Positions 1 through 7,551 of a stretch of DNA of 10,458 nucleotides are shown here, piece by piece (positions within the stretch are counted from its first letter, which is position 1; each line of letters opens with the position of its first letter). The notes beneath the pieces are model-generated. The model was given only the letters and a program-made list of their open reading frames with translations, did not search any database and was not told the DNA's origin. Source of the stretch: Fluviicola sp. (GTDB taxonomy: Bacteria > Bacteroidota > Bacteroidia > Flavobacteriales_D > Crocinitomicaceae). Made by a program: the position numbers and the translations under genes. The DNA lies in assembly GCF_030151805.1 (NCBI RefSeq), contig NZ_JASLCN010000255.1:1-10458 (forward strand). Direction: 5' to 3'.

Positions 1-3000
1 CCCAATGCATAATGACTTGTATCCGGACGCTCATATCTTTCTTCGATTAACACCGCCAATTTTCGAATAGAACTGTTTACATACAATTCACTTAACGATA
101 GTTTATTGGGAAAATGTTTGAAAAGCTTGTTGTACAATTTTGTCAAAAGCAACGAATGTCCTCCTAACTGGAAAAAATCGGCTTCCATGCTTTTAACCGG
201 GCATTGCAATACTTCTGTCCAAACTTCTTTGATGATCTTTTCGTATTCATTGGCAGGTTCTTCTTCGGCTTCATCCGTTTCCTGAGCATATTTTTCGGCC
301 AGCAAATCAAGAGACCGGACATCCACTTTTCCGTTGGAATGTAACGGTATCTCATCCACCATGAATAGTTCATTCGGGATCATATACAAGGGAAGTTTTT
401 TGCCTAACTCATTCTTTATAAACTGGATATCCGGTATTCCCACAACAAATGCTCGTAAAGACCTTATATTTTCAGCTTGTGTATAAACATGCACCGAGGC
501 GTTTTGTATTCCGGGAATCAGGCAAAGAGTCTGCTCAATTTCTGCCAGCTCTATACGATAACCTCTTATTTTCACCTGATGATCTGCTCTTCCTGCATAT
601 TCGATCAGTCCATCCGGCAAGATTTTTACCAGGTCTCCCGTTTGATACATCCTGCTGTAAATACTGTTTTTTTCCACGCAAAAAGGATTCGGAAGGAATT
701 TTTCAGCGGTCAATCCGGGTTGATTCAGATATCCTCTCGCGAGCTGTATTCCCGAAATATAAAGATCACCGATCACACCGTTGGGGACAGGACGCAGGTA
801 CTGATCCAGCACATACAACTGCATGTTTTTGATGGCTGTACCAATGGTATTTCCAGGATGAATCTCATCAAAAACAAACTGATTGACAGCAACAGTAGAT
901 TCTGTAGGCCCATACATATTCAGCAGTTTTACACGCTTTTTCCAGTGATTACTGACCTGTAGCGGACACGTTTCCGCGCCTGTTCCGATAACTTTCAGTG
1001 AAGGCAATTCAACAAACGGTGGAATCGTGGAAAGAACCGAAGGCGAGATAAACGGAATCACAGAAATAGCGTGATAAGAAAGAAATTCCGCCAAATGATC
1101 TCCCAGCAGTTTGTTATTCGGATAAAGGTGAATCGTAGCTCCCTTTGTTAGAGGAATCCAGAGATCAATGACCGACCCGTCAAAATTATAAGGCGAAAAC
1201 TGAAGCGTATTGTCCGTTTCTCCAAGATCCAGCAAATTGCCATATTCCGTGATAAAATTTCCCAAAGACCGGTGTTCAATCAAAACGCCTTTGGGTGTTC
1301 CGGTTGTTCCCGATGTGTGAATGACATAAGCCAGATCAGAAGGCGAATGCGTATTTGAAAAACGTTCTCTGATCTTTTCTACCTGAGTAGTCAAAAGCTG
1401 TTCAATGAACAAAACCGGCGGATGCATTTCGAGCCTGGCGATATCAATCGCTTCTGATGTAATAAGCACTTTTGCACCGGTATCATCCAAAATTGTTTGA
1501 ATCCTGCCAACCGGATAAGTAATATCCAAAGGAACATAAGCACCACCAGCCTTCATAATTCCCAATAAGGTAATGATTCGCTCAACGGATTGTTCCTGGA
1601 AACACGCCACAAAATCTCCGCTTTTGATTCCTGAAGCAATGAGCAACTCTGCAACTTTTCCTGATTTTTCATTTAACCCCGCATACGAAATACCTTTTCC
1701 TGAAAATACCAATGCGGTTTTTTGCGGTGTTTTTTCGACCTGCTCTTCGAATAACTCCACAAAGGTTTTCGTCATTTCCCCCTCTCCGGATAGGTCATTC
1801 GATAAATCGTCTGAAGTAGAATGAAGAGCAATCTCCCCTATTTTTATATCCGGATCCAAGGCAATTGATTCCAGAAGATGCTGAAAAGAAGCAGCCATTT
1901 CCCTGATCGTTTTTTCACTGAACAAGGCATCCGAATAATCCAGATTGACGATTAGTTTTTCGCCAACCGGAAGTGCTTCAAACTGTAAATCGAATTTGGT
2001 TCGTCCATTAAATATCCATTCGATTTTTTCAGCATGGATCACCTGGTTATTTTCAGATTCTTCGATTGGTTGCTGCAAAACAAAAACATTCTGAAACAAC
2101 GGATTATGGCCCGCGAAACGGTCTTTGATCACCTGACTGATGATTGCTTCAAGCGGAACATACTGATGCTGAAAAATTGCAGGCATTAACTCCCTGTTTT
2201 GTTTGAGAAATTCTGAAAATGCAGGGTTTCCATCTATTTTCATGCGCACAGGAAGCATATTGGCGAAATAACCGATCGTCCGATCAAAAGAATGCGGACG
2301 GTTGGCAAACGGGCTTCCAATACATATATCGGATTGACCGCTGTAATATTGCATCAGCAAACCAAATGCAGAGATCAGTGTTGTATACAAAGTGGTTGAT
2401 TGCTCTTCTGAAACGTTCTTTAAAGCCTTCGTCAGGTCTTCATCAATCTCAAATTGAAATTGTTTTCCGTGGTCGGAATGAGGATACTGCTTTTTAAAAT
2501 CATGCGCGATTTGCAAAACCTGCACGTCTTCCAGGTAATTTTTCCAGAAACGAATGCCATCATCGTTATTCTGTTTTTGCTGCCATTGTTTGTAATCATC
2601 ATATCCGTCTGAAATTATTCCGGTTTCATTGCCTGAACCTTCATTGTAGTTGGCATTTATCCCCTCCACTATTAAAGGCATTGTCCAACCGTCCGTAACG
2701 ATATGATGAACGATCAGGAACAAAGATTGAGGCCGGTCGTTTTCATGGATCACATACGCACGAAGCATGTAATCTCTTTCGAGGTCAAATGGCATTTGTA
2801 AGAGTTCCTGCAGGTTTTCCGAATGATACAATTCCTGCAATACCCAATTGCTTTCGTTGATCTCAACAGGATATGCCAATCCGTTTTTCTCTTCAATTAC
2901 CGTTCTTAAAACCGGGTGCTTTTTCAACAATTTCCGAATTGCATGCTCCAGTTTTATCAAAGAAACATCTTTCCTGATCGGATAAATGGCACCGACGTTG

Positions 3001-4853
3001 TAAGCCACACTTCCATGAAGCCGGTCGAGAAACCACAATGCCTGTTGCTGAGCGGAAAGCTCTCCCCGATTGTTTTCAGCCGGAGAAGTGTCGGATTCAT
3101 TCTCGTCAAAATCTTTTTGCAGGATATACTGTTCCAGGTTGTGAATGGTCGGATACAAAAAAAGATCCGCTATTTGTAAATCAAGATGAAGCTTCTCTCT
3201 GGTTTGACTCACCAATTTGTAGGCAAGAATGGAGTTTCCCCCGAATTGAAAAAAATTATCGTGTATGCCAACCGTTTGGATGTTTAAAACAGTCACCCAA
3301 AGAAGTGCCAATTGTTGTTGTAACTCTGTTTGAGGAGCGGCAAAATGCCTTCTTTTTTCTTCGCCCGACGCGATATTTTTTAAACCGGACTTGTCTATTT
3401 TACCATTCGCAGTCAATGGAAATGTTTCGATTTCTAAAAACCGGGAGGGAATCATGTATGGCGGAAGCTGCTCAAATAGGTAGGCCCGTAAATCTTCCGG
3501 GAATGCATTTTTATCCTTGCCATTTTTGTAAAAGCAAACCATTTGCTTTTCGTTTCGTTCTTCCCTAACAACGATGATACAGTTTTCCACGAGACCGGAG
3601 CGACGGATTGTTTCTTCAATTTCAGCCGGTTCTACCCGGAACCCCCTGATTTTTACCTGCTGATCTGCCCTGCCGACAAATTCGATCATATCATCTGCCA
3701 GTCTGCGAACGAGGTCTCCTGTTTTATAAATCCGGTTCATTGTTCCTTCCGGGGTAATGAAATCCAAAAATCGTTCTGCAGTCAATTCCGGTTGATTGTA
3801 ATAACCCCTGGAAACCTGGATTCCTCCGATGTAAAGTTCACCGACTTCATCTGTCGGAAGTACGTTCATTTCTTCATCCAGAACATAAAAATTCACATTG
3901 GGTAAAGGTTTCCCGATCGTGTTTATGGGATGATCTTCGTCAAATTGAAATCCGCAAACCACCACGGTCGTTTCAGTGGGGCCATAGATATTAATCAACT
4001 CTGTTTTTTTCTTCCAATGATCAATCACATGAACCACCGGGGCTTCGCCACCCGTGCAGATTTTCCGCAGTTTCCCGATCGGTTGATCCGTTGGTAAAGT
4101 AGCCAGAATAGAAACCGGAAGATAAGGAAGAATCGAAATGTCATTTTCCCGGATATACTGAAGCAAAGGTTCACCCACAATTCGGTTATCCGGATAAAGA
4201 AAAACGGTCATTCCGAGAGAAAGCGGCACCCAAAGATCCAGAACGATTCCATCGAAATTGGAGGATGAGATATTCAGCGCTGTATCTCCTTCTCCGGCAT
4301 TTAAAAATGCGCCAAAACTACTTACAAAATTTCCCAATCCTTTGTGTTCCGCCATGACAGCTTTAGGAGTTCCGGTACTTCCGGATGTGTACGCCAGGTA
4401 AGCCAGGCCGTCCTCACAATCAGAATAGAGCAATTCGTTTGCTTCCTCTTCTAGTTCATCCCGTTGTTCATCAAGGAGAATAACTTCCCCGTTATACCAG
4501 GAAAATTTATCGGAAAAAGCTTTTGTCGTAATTAGTACAGGACTGTCCGTATCATCCAGAATGTGTTGCAACCGGTTATCGGGATATAACGGATCAAGCG
4601 AAACATATGCTCCTCCGGCTTTCCAGATAGATAGCATGACCACCACTTTTTCAATGGATTGATCCAGGCAAAAGCAAAGCGGAGCGTTTGTACTGACTCC
4701 CTTACTTTTCAGATAATTGGCAAGCTTGTTTGATTGAATATGTAATTGTTCGAATGTGATCGTTTCACTTTCATGAACCAACGCCGTTTTTTGGGCATGT
4801 GATTTCTCTACATTATTCAACAACGATAAAATGTTCAGTACGTCAGCCAACAT
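1..4853 (-). CDS. Nonribosomal peptide synthetase, A-PCP-C-A-PCP, C-terminus beyond window
   Basis: This multidomain enzyme activates amino acids as adenylates, loads them on carrier proteins and joins them by amide bonds in the cytoplasm. One open frame covers 1617 codons and leaves the window without a stop. In order I see A1 (about 8-490; TSGSTGTPK 156-164, YGPTE 290-294, NGKID near 483), PCP1 (GGNS, phosphopantetheine Ser541), C (about 599-1020; HHIVTDG 716-722, HNPLFQ near 912), A2 (about 1027-1510; TSGTTGTPKG from 1180, YGPTE from 1314, NGKVD near 1507) and PCP2 (LGGHS, Ser1567). All core catalytic motifs look intact. The ATG at 4853 is the first possible start because an in-frame TGA lies 9 bases upstream. 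With no N-terminal C domain, A1-PCP1 looks like a loading module. No epimerase or N-methyltransferase domain is seen in this part. By hand alignment to GrsA the pocket codes are about D-G-L-(P/Y)-C-G-I-V-V-K and D-G-I-(P/F)-G-G-M-V-A-K. I cannot assign substrates, and the product is unknown. Confidence 0.97.
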   Translation of the reverse strand, partial: MLADVLNILSLLNNVEKSHAQKTALVHESETITFEQLHIQSNKLANYLKSKGVSTNAPLCFCLDQSIEKVVVMLSIWKAGGAYVSLDPLYPDNRLQHILDDTDSPVLITTKAFSDKFSWYNGEVILLDEQRDELEEEANELLYSDCEDGLAYLAYTSGSTGTPKAVMAEHKGLGNFVSSFGAFLNAGEGDTALNISSSNFDGIVLDLWVPLSLGMTVFLYPDNRIVGEPLLQYIRENDISILPYLPVSILATLPTDQPIGKLRKICTGGEAPVVHVIDHWKKKTELINIYGPTETTVVVCGFQFDEDHPINTIGKPLPNVNFYVLDEEMNVLPTDEVGELYIGGIQVSRGYYNQPELTAERFLDFITPEGTMNRIYKTGDLVRRLADDMIEFVGRADQQVKIRGFRVEPAEIEETIRRSGLVENCIIVVREERNEKQMVCFYKNGKDKNAFPEDLRAYLFEQLPPYMIPSRFLEIETFPLTANGKIDKSGLKNIASGEEKRRHFAAPQTELQQQLALLWVTVLNIQTVGIHDNFFQFGGNSILAYKLVSQTREKLHLDLQIADLFLYPTIHNLEQYILQKDFDENESDTSPAENNRGELSAQQQALWFLDRLHGSVAYNVGAIYPIRKDVSLIKLEHAIRKLLKKHPVLRTVIEEKNGLAYPVEINESNWVLQELYHSENLQELLQMPFDLERDYMLRAYVIHENDRPQSLFLIVHHIVTDGWTMPLIVEGINANYNEGSGNETGIISDGYDDYKQWQQKQNNDDGIRFWKNYLEDVQVLQIAHDFKKQYPHSDHGKQFQFEIDEDLTKALKNVSEEQSTTLYTTLISAFGLLMQYYSGQSDICIGSPFANRPHSFDRTIGYFANMLPVRMKIDGNPAFSEFLKQNRELMPAIFQHQYVPLEAIISQVIKDRFAGHNPLFQNVFVLQQPIEESENNQVIHAEKIEWIFNGRTKFDLQFEALPVGEKLIVNLDYSDALFSEKTIREMAASFQHLLESIALDPDIKIGEIALHSTSDDLSNDLSGEGEMTKTFVELFEEQVEKTPQKTALVFSGKGISYAGLNEKSGKVAELLIASGIKSGDFVACFQEQSVERIITLLGIMKAGGAYVPLDITYPVGRIQTILDDTGAKVLITSEAIDIARLEMHPPVLFIEQLLTTQVEKIRERFSNTHSPSDLAYVIHTSGTTGTPKGVLIEHRSLGNFITEYGNLLDLGETDNTLQFSPYNFDGSVIDLWIPLTKGATIHLYPNNKLLGDHLAEFLSYHAISVIPFISPSVLSTIPPFVELPSLKVIGTGAETCPLQVSNHWKKRVKLLNMYGPTESTVAVNQFVFDEIHPGNTIGTAIKNMQLYVLDQYLRPVPNGVIGDLYISGIQLARGYLNQPGLTAEKFLPNPFCVEKNSIYSRMYQTGDLVKILPDGLIEYAGRADHQVKIRGYRIELAEIEQTLCLIPGIQNASVHVYTQAENIRSLRAFVVGIPDIQFIKNELGKKLPLYMIPNELFMVDEIPLHSNGKVDVRSLDLLAEKYAQETDEAEEEPANEYEKIIKEVWTEVLQCPVKSMEADFFQLGGHSLLLTKLYNKLFKHFPNKLSLSELYVNSSIRKLAVLIEERYERPDTSHYAL

Positions 4854-4900
4854 CTCTATTCAGTTTTAGTGGTTCAACTGTTTTATTTTCAAAATGAAAT

Positions 4901-4931
4901 TATGGAAAAATAAACGGTTTTCATAATTTTA
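4901..4931 (+). promoter_or_regulatory. Possible Bacteroidota-type promoter for the O-methyltransferase
   Basis: TATG (4901-4904) is followed after 19 bases by TAATTTTA (4924-4931). Each differs by one base from the Bacteroidota consensus TTTG / TAnnTTTG, and the spacing fits. Transcription would begin roughly 20-25 bases before the ATG at 4960. The site lies in the 106-bp spacer between the divergent NRPS and methyltransferase genes. I found no equally good match for the NRPS side. The spacer is AT-rich, so a chance match is quite possible. Confidence 0.35.
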
Positions 4932-4959
4932 GTCGTTTTAACATTAATAACTATTCACT

Positions 4960-5985
4960 ATGGAAAAATTGCCACAAAACCCCGAATTATCTTTTAAAAT
5001 GTATGAACTAATCAGCGGTTACTGGGTTGCCTGCTGTATTCATGCGGTTTCAAAACTCGATATTGCTGATAAACTGATCGATGGTCCTAAAACCCTCTCC
5101 GAACTGGCAAAGGAAACAGCATCTGATGAACCGTCTCTTTACCGCTTGCTTCGGGCAGTTACCAGTGTAGGAATTTTTGAAGAAAAAGGAAACGGGACTT
5201 TTGGGCTGAACGATTTCGGATCAACCTTACTGACGGATGTTCCGGGATCTGTTAAACCCTGGGCATTGGCAAATCTTGGTGAACACTTCCCTGCTTTCGG
5301 AGATTTGACATACGGCGTAAAAACCGGAAAAGTACCTTTCGACCATGCACATGGAATTCCGGTTTGGGAATATTATCAGCAAAATCCCGATGCGGGAGTC
5401 AACCTCGCAAAAGCCATGGCAGGAATGTCGGGCGCAGTTTTGAAAGCCATCATTGATGCTTATGACTTTAGTCCTTACAAAACGTTGGTTGATGTCGGTG
5501 GTGGAAACGGCGCTTTGATGTTTGCCATTTTGGGAGCTACTCCGGGAAGCAAGGGAATTATTTTTGATCAACCTTACATTGCTGATTTAACCAGTAAATC
5601 CATACCACAGGACTTGGTGCAACGCTGTTCAACCGCTGCGGGAAGCTTTTTTGAAGAAGTCATACCTGAAGGAGCGGATCTTTACATGACCAAGTGGACT
5701 ATCCACGACTGGAATGATGAAGAATCGATTCAAATCCTGAAAAACGTTTGCCATGCGATGCCAAAAGGTGCCAGGTTATTGATCATTGACTCTGTGATTC
5801 CGGATGATTCGCAGAATAAACCACATGCGGGAAAACTGCTGGACATCAACATCATGGCAATGACCACCGGAAAAGAACGAACTTTAAGCGAATTTAAAAC
5901 CTTGATTGAAAAATCGGGTTTAACCTTTAAACGTTTGATTTTGACCGGTACTGAAATTTCAAGTATTGTTGAATGTGAAAAATAA
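4960..5985 (+). CDS. SAM-dependent O-methyltransferase (plant-type/CrtF-ASMT family)
   Basis: The 341-residue protein probably transfers a methyl group from S-adenosylmethionine to a hydroxyl on a small molecule. Residues about 10-100 form the helical, winged-helix-like dimerisation domain of this family (IADKLIDGPKTLSELA, then SLYRLLRAVTSVGIFEE). The Rossmann fold follows: SAM-binding motif I is VDVGGGNGAL around D178-G184, an acidic residue comes after strand 2 (IIFDQP), and the family signature IHDWNDEES at 248-256 carries the presumed catalytic His249. The length is normal for the family (about 330-370). Relatives include hydroxyneurosporene and acetylserotonin O-methyltransferases and many antibiotic-tailoring enzymes, so the substrate cannot be read from the sequence. 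It is divergent from the NRPS across 106 bp, which makes tailoring of that peptide a reasonable but unproven guess. The zinc-ribbon gene starts 45 bp downstream. Confidence 0.92.
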   Translation: MEKLPQNPELSFKMYELISGYWVACCIHAVSKLDIADKLIDGPKTLSELAKETASDEPSLYRLLRAVTSVGIFEEKGNGTFGLNDFGSTLLTDVPGSVKPWALANLGEHFPAFGDLTYGVKTGKVPFDHAHGIPVWEYYQQNPDAGVNLAKAMAGMSGAVLKAIIDAYDFSPYKTLVDVGGGNGALMFAILGATPGSKGIIFDQPYIADLTSKSIPQDLVQRCSTAAGSFFEEVIPEGADLYMTKWTIHDWNDEESIQILKNVCHAMPKGARLLIIDSVIPDDSQNKPHAGKLLDINIMAMTTGKERTLSEFKTLIEKSGLTFKRLILTGTEISSIVECEK

Positions 5986-6030
5986 AAAGGACTGAAGAGT
6001 TCATACTTCATTTACAAGTATATTCGCAAT

Positions 6031-6330
6031 ATGGGGCATAAAAAGGTTTGTTTTGAATGCAGAAAATCCTTTAGTATTATAACTGATTTTCAAGCTGAAT
6101 TCAGCCTGACTTGCCCCGATTGCGGAAATCCGGCAACGTTCTTAAATCACAAATTCAAACCACCCAAAAAGCACGACAAAAAAGCATGGGAACTGGCGGA
6201 ATTTTTAAAAGATCACGGCTTTTACTTTCAACATGCATACGAGCACATTGGTCCCGGAACTTATCTGCAAGTTCCCTACCCGCTTTCTATGGAAGAAGCA
6301 AAGGAGTTTGTTCTCAAATACAGAAAATGA
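6031..6330 (+). CDS. Small zinc-ribbon protein, function unknown
   Basis: This 99-residue protein has two CxxC knuckles, C7-x2-C10 (VCFEC) and C28-x2-C31 (TCPDCG), spaced as in a zinc ribbon. They should bind one Zn2+. A Lys-rich hinge (PPKKHDKKAW) follows, then a C-terminal segment of about 45 residues with FLKDHGFYFQHAYEH and the ending EEAKEFVLKYRK. There is no signal peptide or membrane segment, so it is probably cytoplasmic. It lies 45 bp behind the methyltransferase and 28 bp before the urea transporter on the same strand, so all three may be cotranscribed. I do not recognise a characterised homologue. Zinc ribbons occur in nucleic-acid-binding and protein-binding factors, and nothing here decides between them. 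It looks like a real gene because the cysteine pairs are ordered and the overlapping frames are incoherent. Confidence 0.8.
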   Translation: MGHKKVCFECRKSFSIITDFQAEFSLTCPDCGNPATFLNHKFKPPKKHDKKAWELAEFLKDHGFYFQHAYEHIGPGTYLQVPYPLSMEEAKEFVLKYRK

Positions 6331-6358
6331 AGATCTTAATTTCCACACATTTACAGGA

Positions 6359-7210
6359 ATGAAAACATACCGTTTTTCATTGATTCTTTTAAGAGGTTTG
6401 GGGCAAATCATGCTCCAGGAAAACGCTGCAACCGGATTGTTATTCCTGGCGGGGATTTTTTACGGATCGCCGTTCATGGGGCTTGCTGCCATTTTAGCCG
6501 TTTGCTGCGGAACAATCACAGCTCAGGTACTCCGATACGACCAATCTGAAATCGAAAAAGGATTCTATGGTTTTAGCGCAGCTTTGGTTGGTCCGGCACT
6601 GATTTTATATTTTGAACCCGTTTGGCTTGTTTGGCCGGCCATTATAGCAGGTTCGATCGCAGCAACAATTTTACAGCATCTGTTTATTGTCAAAAAAATT
6701 CCGGTGTTTACACTACCGTTTGTGTTGGTAACCTGGGGAATCATTTGGTTGTTTCAGCAGGTATATCCGCTTGCACCCTCCAAATTGTTAAGTAACTCAG
6801 TTCCTGTTGCATCGGATTTGACATTTGCATTAAAAGGGTTCGGACAAGTTATTTTCCAGGGAAGTGTTTTTGCCGGGCTGGCTTTCTTTACCGGTGTTTT
6901 TATTCAATCTCCTATCTCCGCGTTGTATGGTCTTGCGGGCGCATTAGCTGCCGGAATTTTATCTTTCTGGTGCTCTGTTCCTGTTGGAGAAATCGGGATG
7001 GGATTGTTGAGTTATAACGCCGTATTGTGCGCCATTGTATTTGCAGGAAACCAGGTAAAGGATGGTCTTTGGGTCTTGATTTCGGTTGTATTAACCGTTG
7101 CAATTGGTTTAACGATGCGTCATTACCAGCTTATCCAACTTACGTTTCCGTTTGTTGCCGCGGCTTGTATGACGTTGTTTTTTAAGAATTTGGTTTCCCG
7201 AAAAAAATAA
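6359..7210 (+). CDS. Urea transporter (UT family)
   Basis: This 283-residue integral membrane protein should let urea move passively across the inner membrane. The internal twofold repeat of UT channels is visible: LRGLGQIMLQENAATGLLFL near the N-terminus matches KGFGQVIFQGSVFAGLAFF in the second half. Other family features are KGFYGFSAALVGPAL, the segment around VFTLPFVLVTW, and LSYNAVLCAIVF late in the second repeat. About ten hydrophobic stretches fit the UT fold. It is slightly shorter than well-studied bacterial members (about 335 residues) but has both halves. I chose the ATG at 6359 because it directly precedes the conserved start, has AGGA two bases upstream and clears the zinc-ribbon gene. 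The same frame is open from an ATG at 6233, but that extension overlaps the previous gene and reads as nonsense. No urease gene is present in the window. A strong hairpin lies 15 bp past the stop. Confidence 0.92.
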   Translation: MKTYRFSLILLRGLGQIMLQENAATGLLFLAGIFYGSPFMGLAAILAVCCGTITAQVLRYDQSEIEKGFYGFSAALVGPALILYFEPVWLVWPAIIAGSIAATILQHLFIVKKIPVFTLPFVLVTWGIIWLFQQVYPLAPSKLLSNSVPVASDLTFALKGFGQVIFQGSVFAGLAFFTGVFIQSPISALYGLAGALAAGILSFWCSVPVGEIGMGLLSYNAVLCAIVFAGNQVKDGLWVLISVVLTVAIGLTMRHYQLIQLTFPFVAAACMTLFFKNLVSRKK

Positions 7211-7225
7211 TCATTTGGTTTGTAC

Positions 7226-7261
7226 CAAAGGACGGCTGAGCAGAGTCGAAGCCATCCTTTG
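7226..7261. repeat. Palindromic intergenic element behind the urea transporter
   Basis: CAAAGGA (7226-7232) pairs with TCCTTTG (7255-7261). After one C/A mismatch, GGCT (7234-7237) pairs with AGCC (7250-7253), leaving the 12-base loop GAGCAGAGTCGA. The core GGCTGAGCAGAGTCGAAGCC resembles the short 'CTGAGC-GAGTCGAAG' palindromes that I recall as common between genes in Bacteroidota and some other bacteria. Lying 15 bp after the stop of the urea transporter, it could end transcription. There is no long T run directly after it. Confidence 0.7.
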
Positions 7262-7284
7262 CTACAATTAATTTTTATCAAGAC

Positions 7285-7309
7285 GTTCTTTGCCATTGCC
7301 GCAAAGAAC
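7285..7309. repeat. Perfect 9-bp inverted repeat
   Basis: GTTCTTTGC (7285-7293) and GCAAAGAAC (7301-7309) are perfect reverse complements around the 7-base loop CATTGCC. The inner TTCTTTGC/GCAAAGAA stem recurs at 8731-8764 with a different loop, which suggests a dispersed repeat family and not a gene-specific terminator. No gene overlaps it. Confidence 0.75.
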
Positions 7310-7360
7310 CAAAAGTCCAGGTCTGTATTCGAAAATCTGAAAAGTACACGGCATTTCGCG

Positions 7361-7422
7361 AAAGCATTTAAAACGCGTCCGACAGCTTTCGCTGGTCGGA
7401 CTCAAACAGGAAATGCTTTTTT
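7361..7422 (+). terminator. Nested hairpin followed by T run, terminator-like
   Basis: An outer stem AAAGCATTT (7361-7369) pairs with AAATGCTTT (7411-7419). Inside it, GTCCGAC (7377-7383) pairs with GTCGGAC (7395-7401), extended by AGC/GCT across a one-base bulge to a TTTC loop. The outer right arm runs into a six-T stretch (7417-7422), as in an intrinsic terminator read on the plus strand. It stands 150 bp past the urea transporter, so it may instead be part of the repeat-rich element filling this spacer. Confidence 0.5.
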
Positions 7423-7551
7423 CCGCTCCATTTGTTCCTTTTCTACGATTTTCAGCATAAGGACCATCCAGGAATCTTGCTTCGAAGCAAACTACTCATA
7501 CTTCCGGAAAATGAAAAGTTGTTCTCGGTGCATCTCAATTTTTAAAATTCC

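Larger units (their letters stand above)
7211..7551. other. Non-coding spacer packed with inverted repeats
   Basis: These 341 bp lie between the convergent urea transporter and repeat-protein genes. I see no credible gene. The longest open frame (plus strand from 7220) has an unstructured, basic, low-complexity product and is crossed by every hairpin. Besides the three hairpins listed separately, it holds TTTCGCGAAA (7354-7363) and the 14-bp perfect palindrome TTGCTTCGAAGCAA (7477-7490). So many self-complementary segments suggest a composite dispersed repeat, a remnant of a non-autonomous mobile element, or a structured RNA. Confidence 0.6.

Noticed and set aside
449..962. Plus-strand open frames opposite the NRPS A2 domain
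   Set aside because: They are antisense to a continuous, motif-rich NRPS frame and their products show no domain or sensible composition.
3038..3568. A 176-codon plus-strand open frame
   Set aside because: It is antisense to the NRPS segment covering the end of A1, PCP1 and the start of C, whose motifs are all in frame on the minus strand.
4854..4959. Promoter for the NRPS on the minus strand (TTTG, 21 bases, TAAAACTG)
   Set aside because: The -7 box has two mismatches and would place the transcript start almost on the ATG.
6233..6358. Longer N-terminus for the urea transporter
   Set aside because: It would overlap the zinc-ribbon gene in another frame and adds 42 residues unlike any UT protein; the ATG at 6359 sits right at the conserved start.
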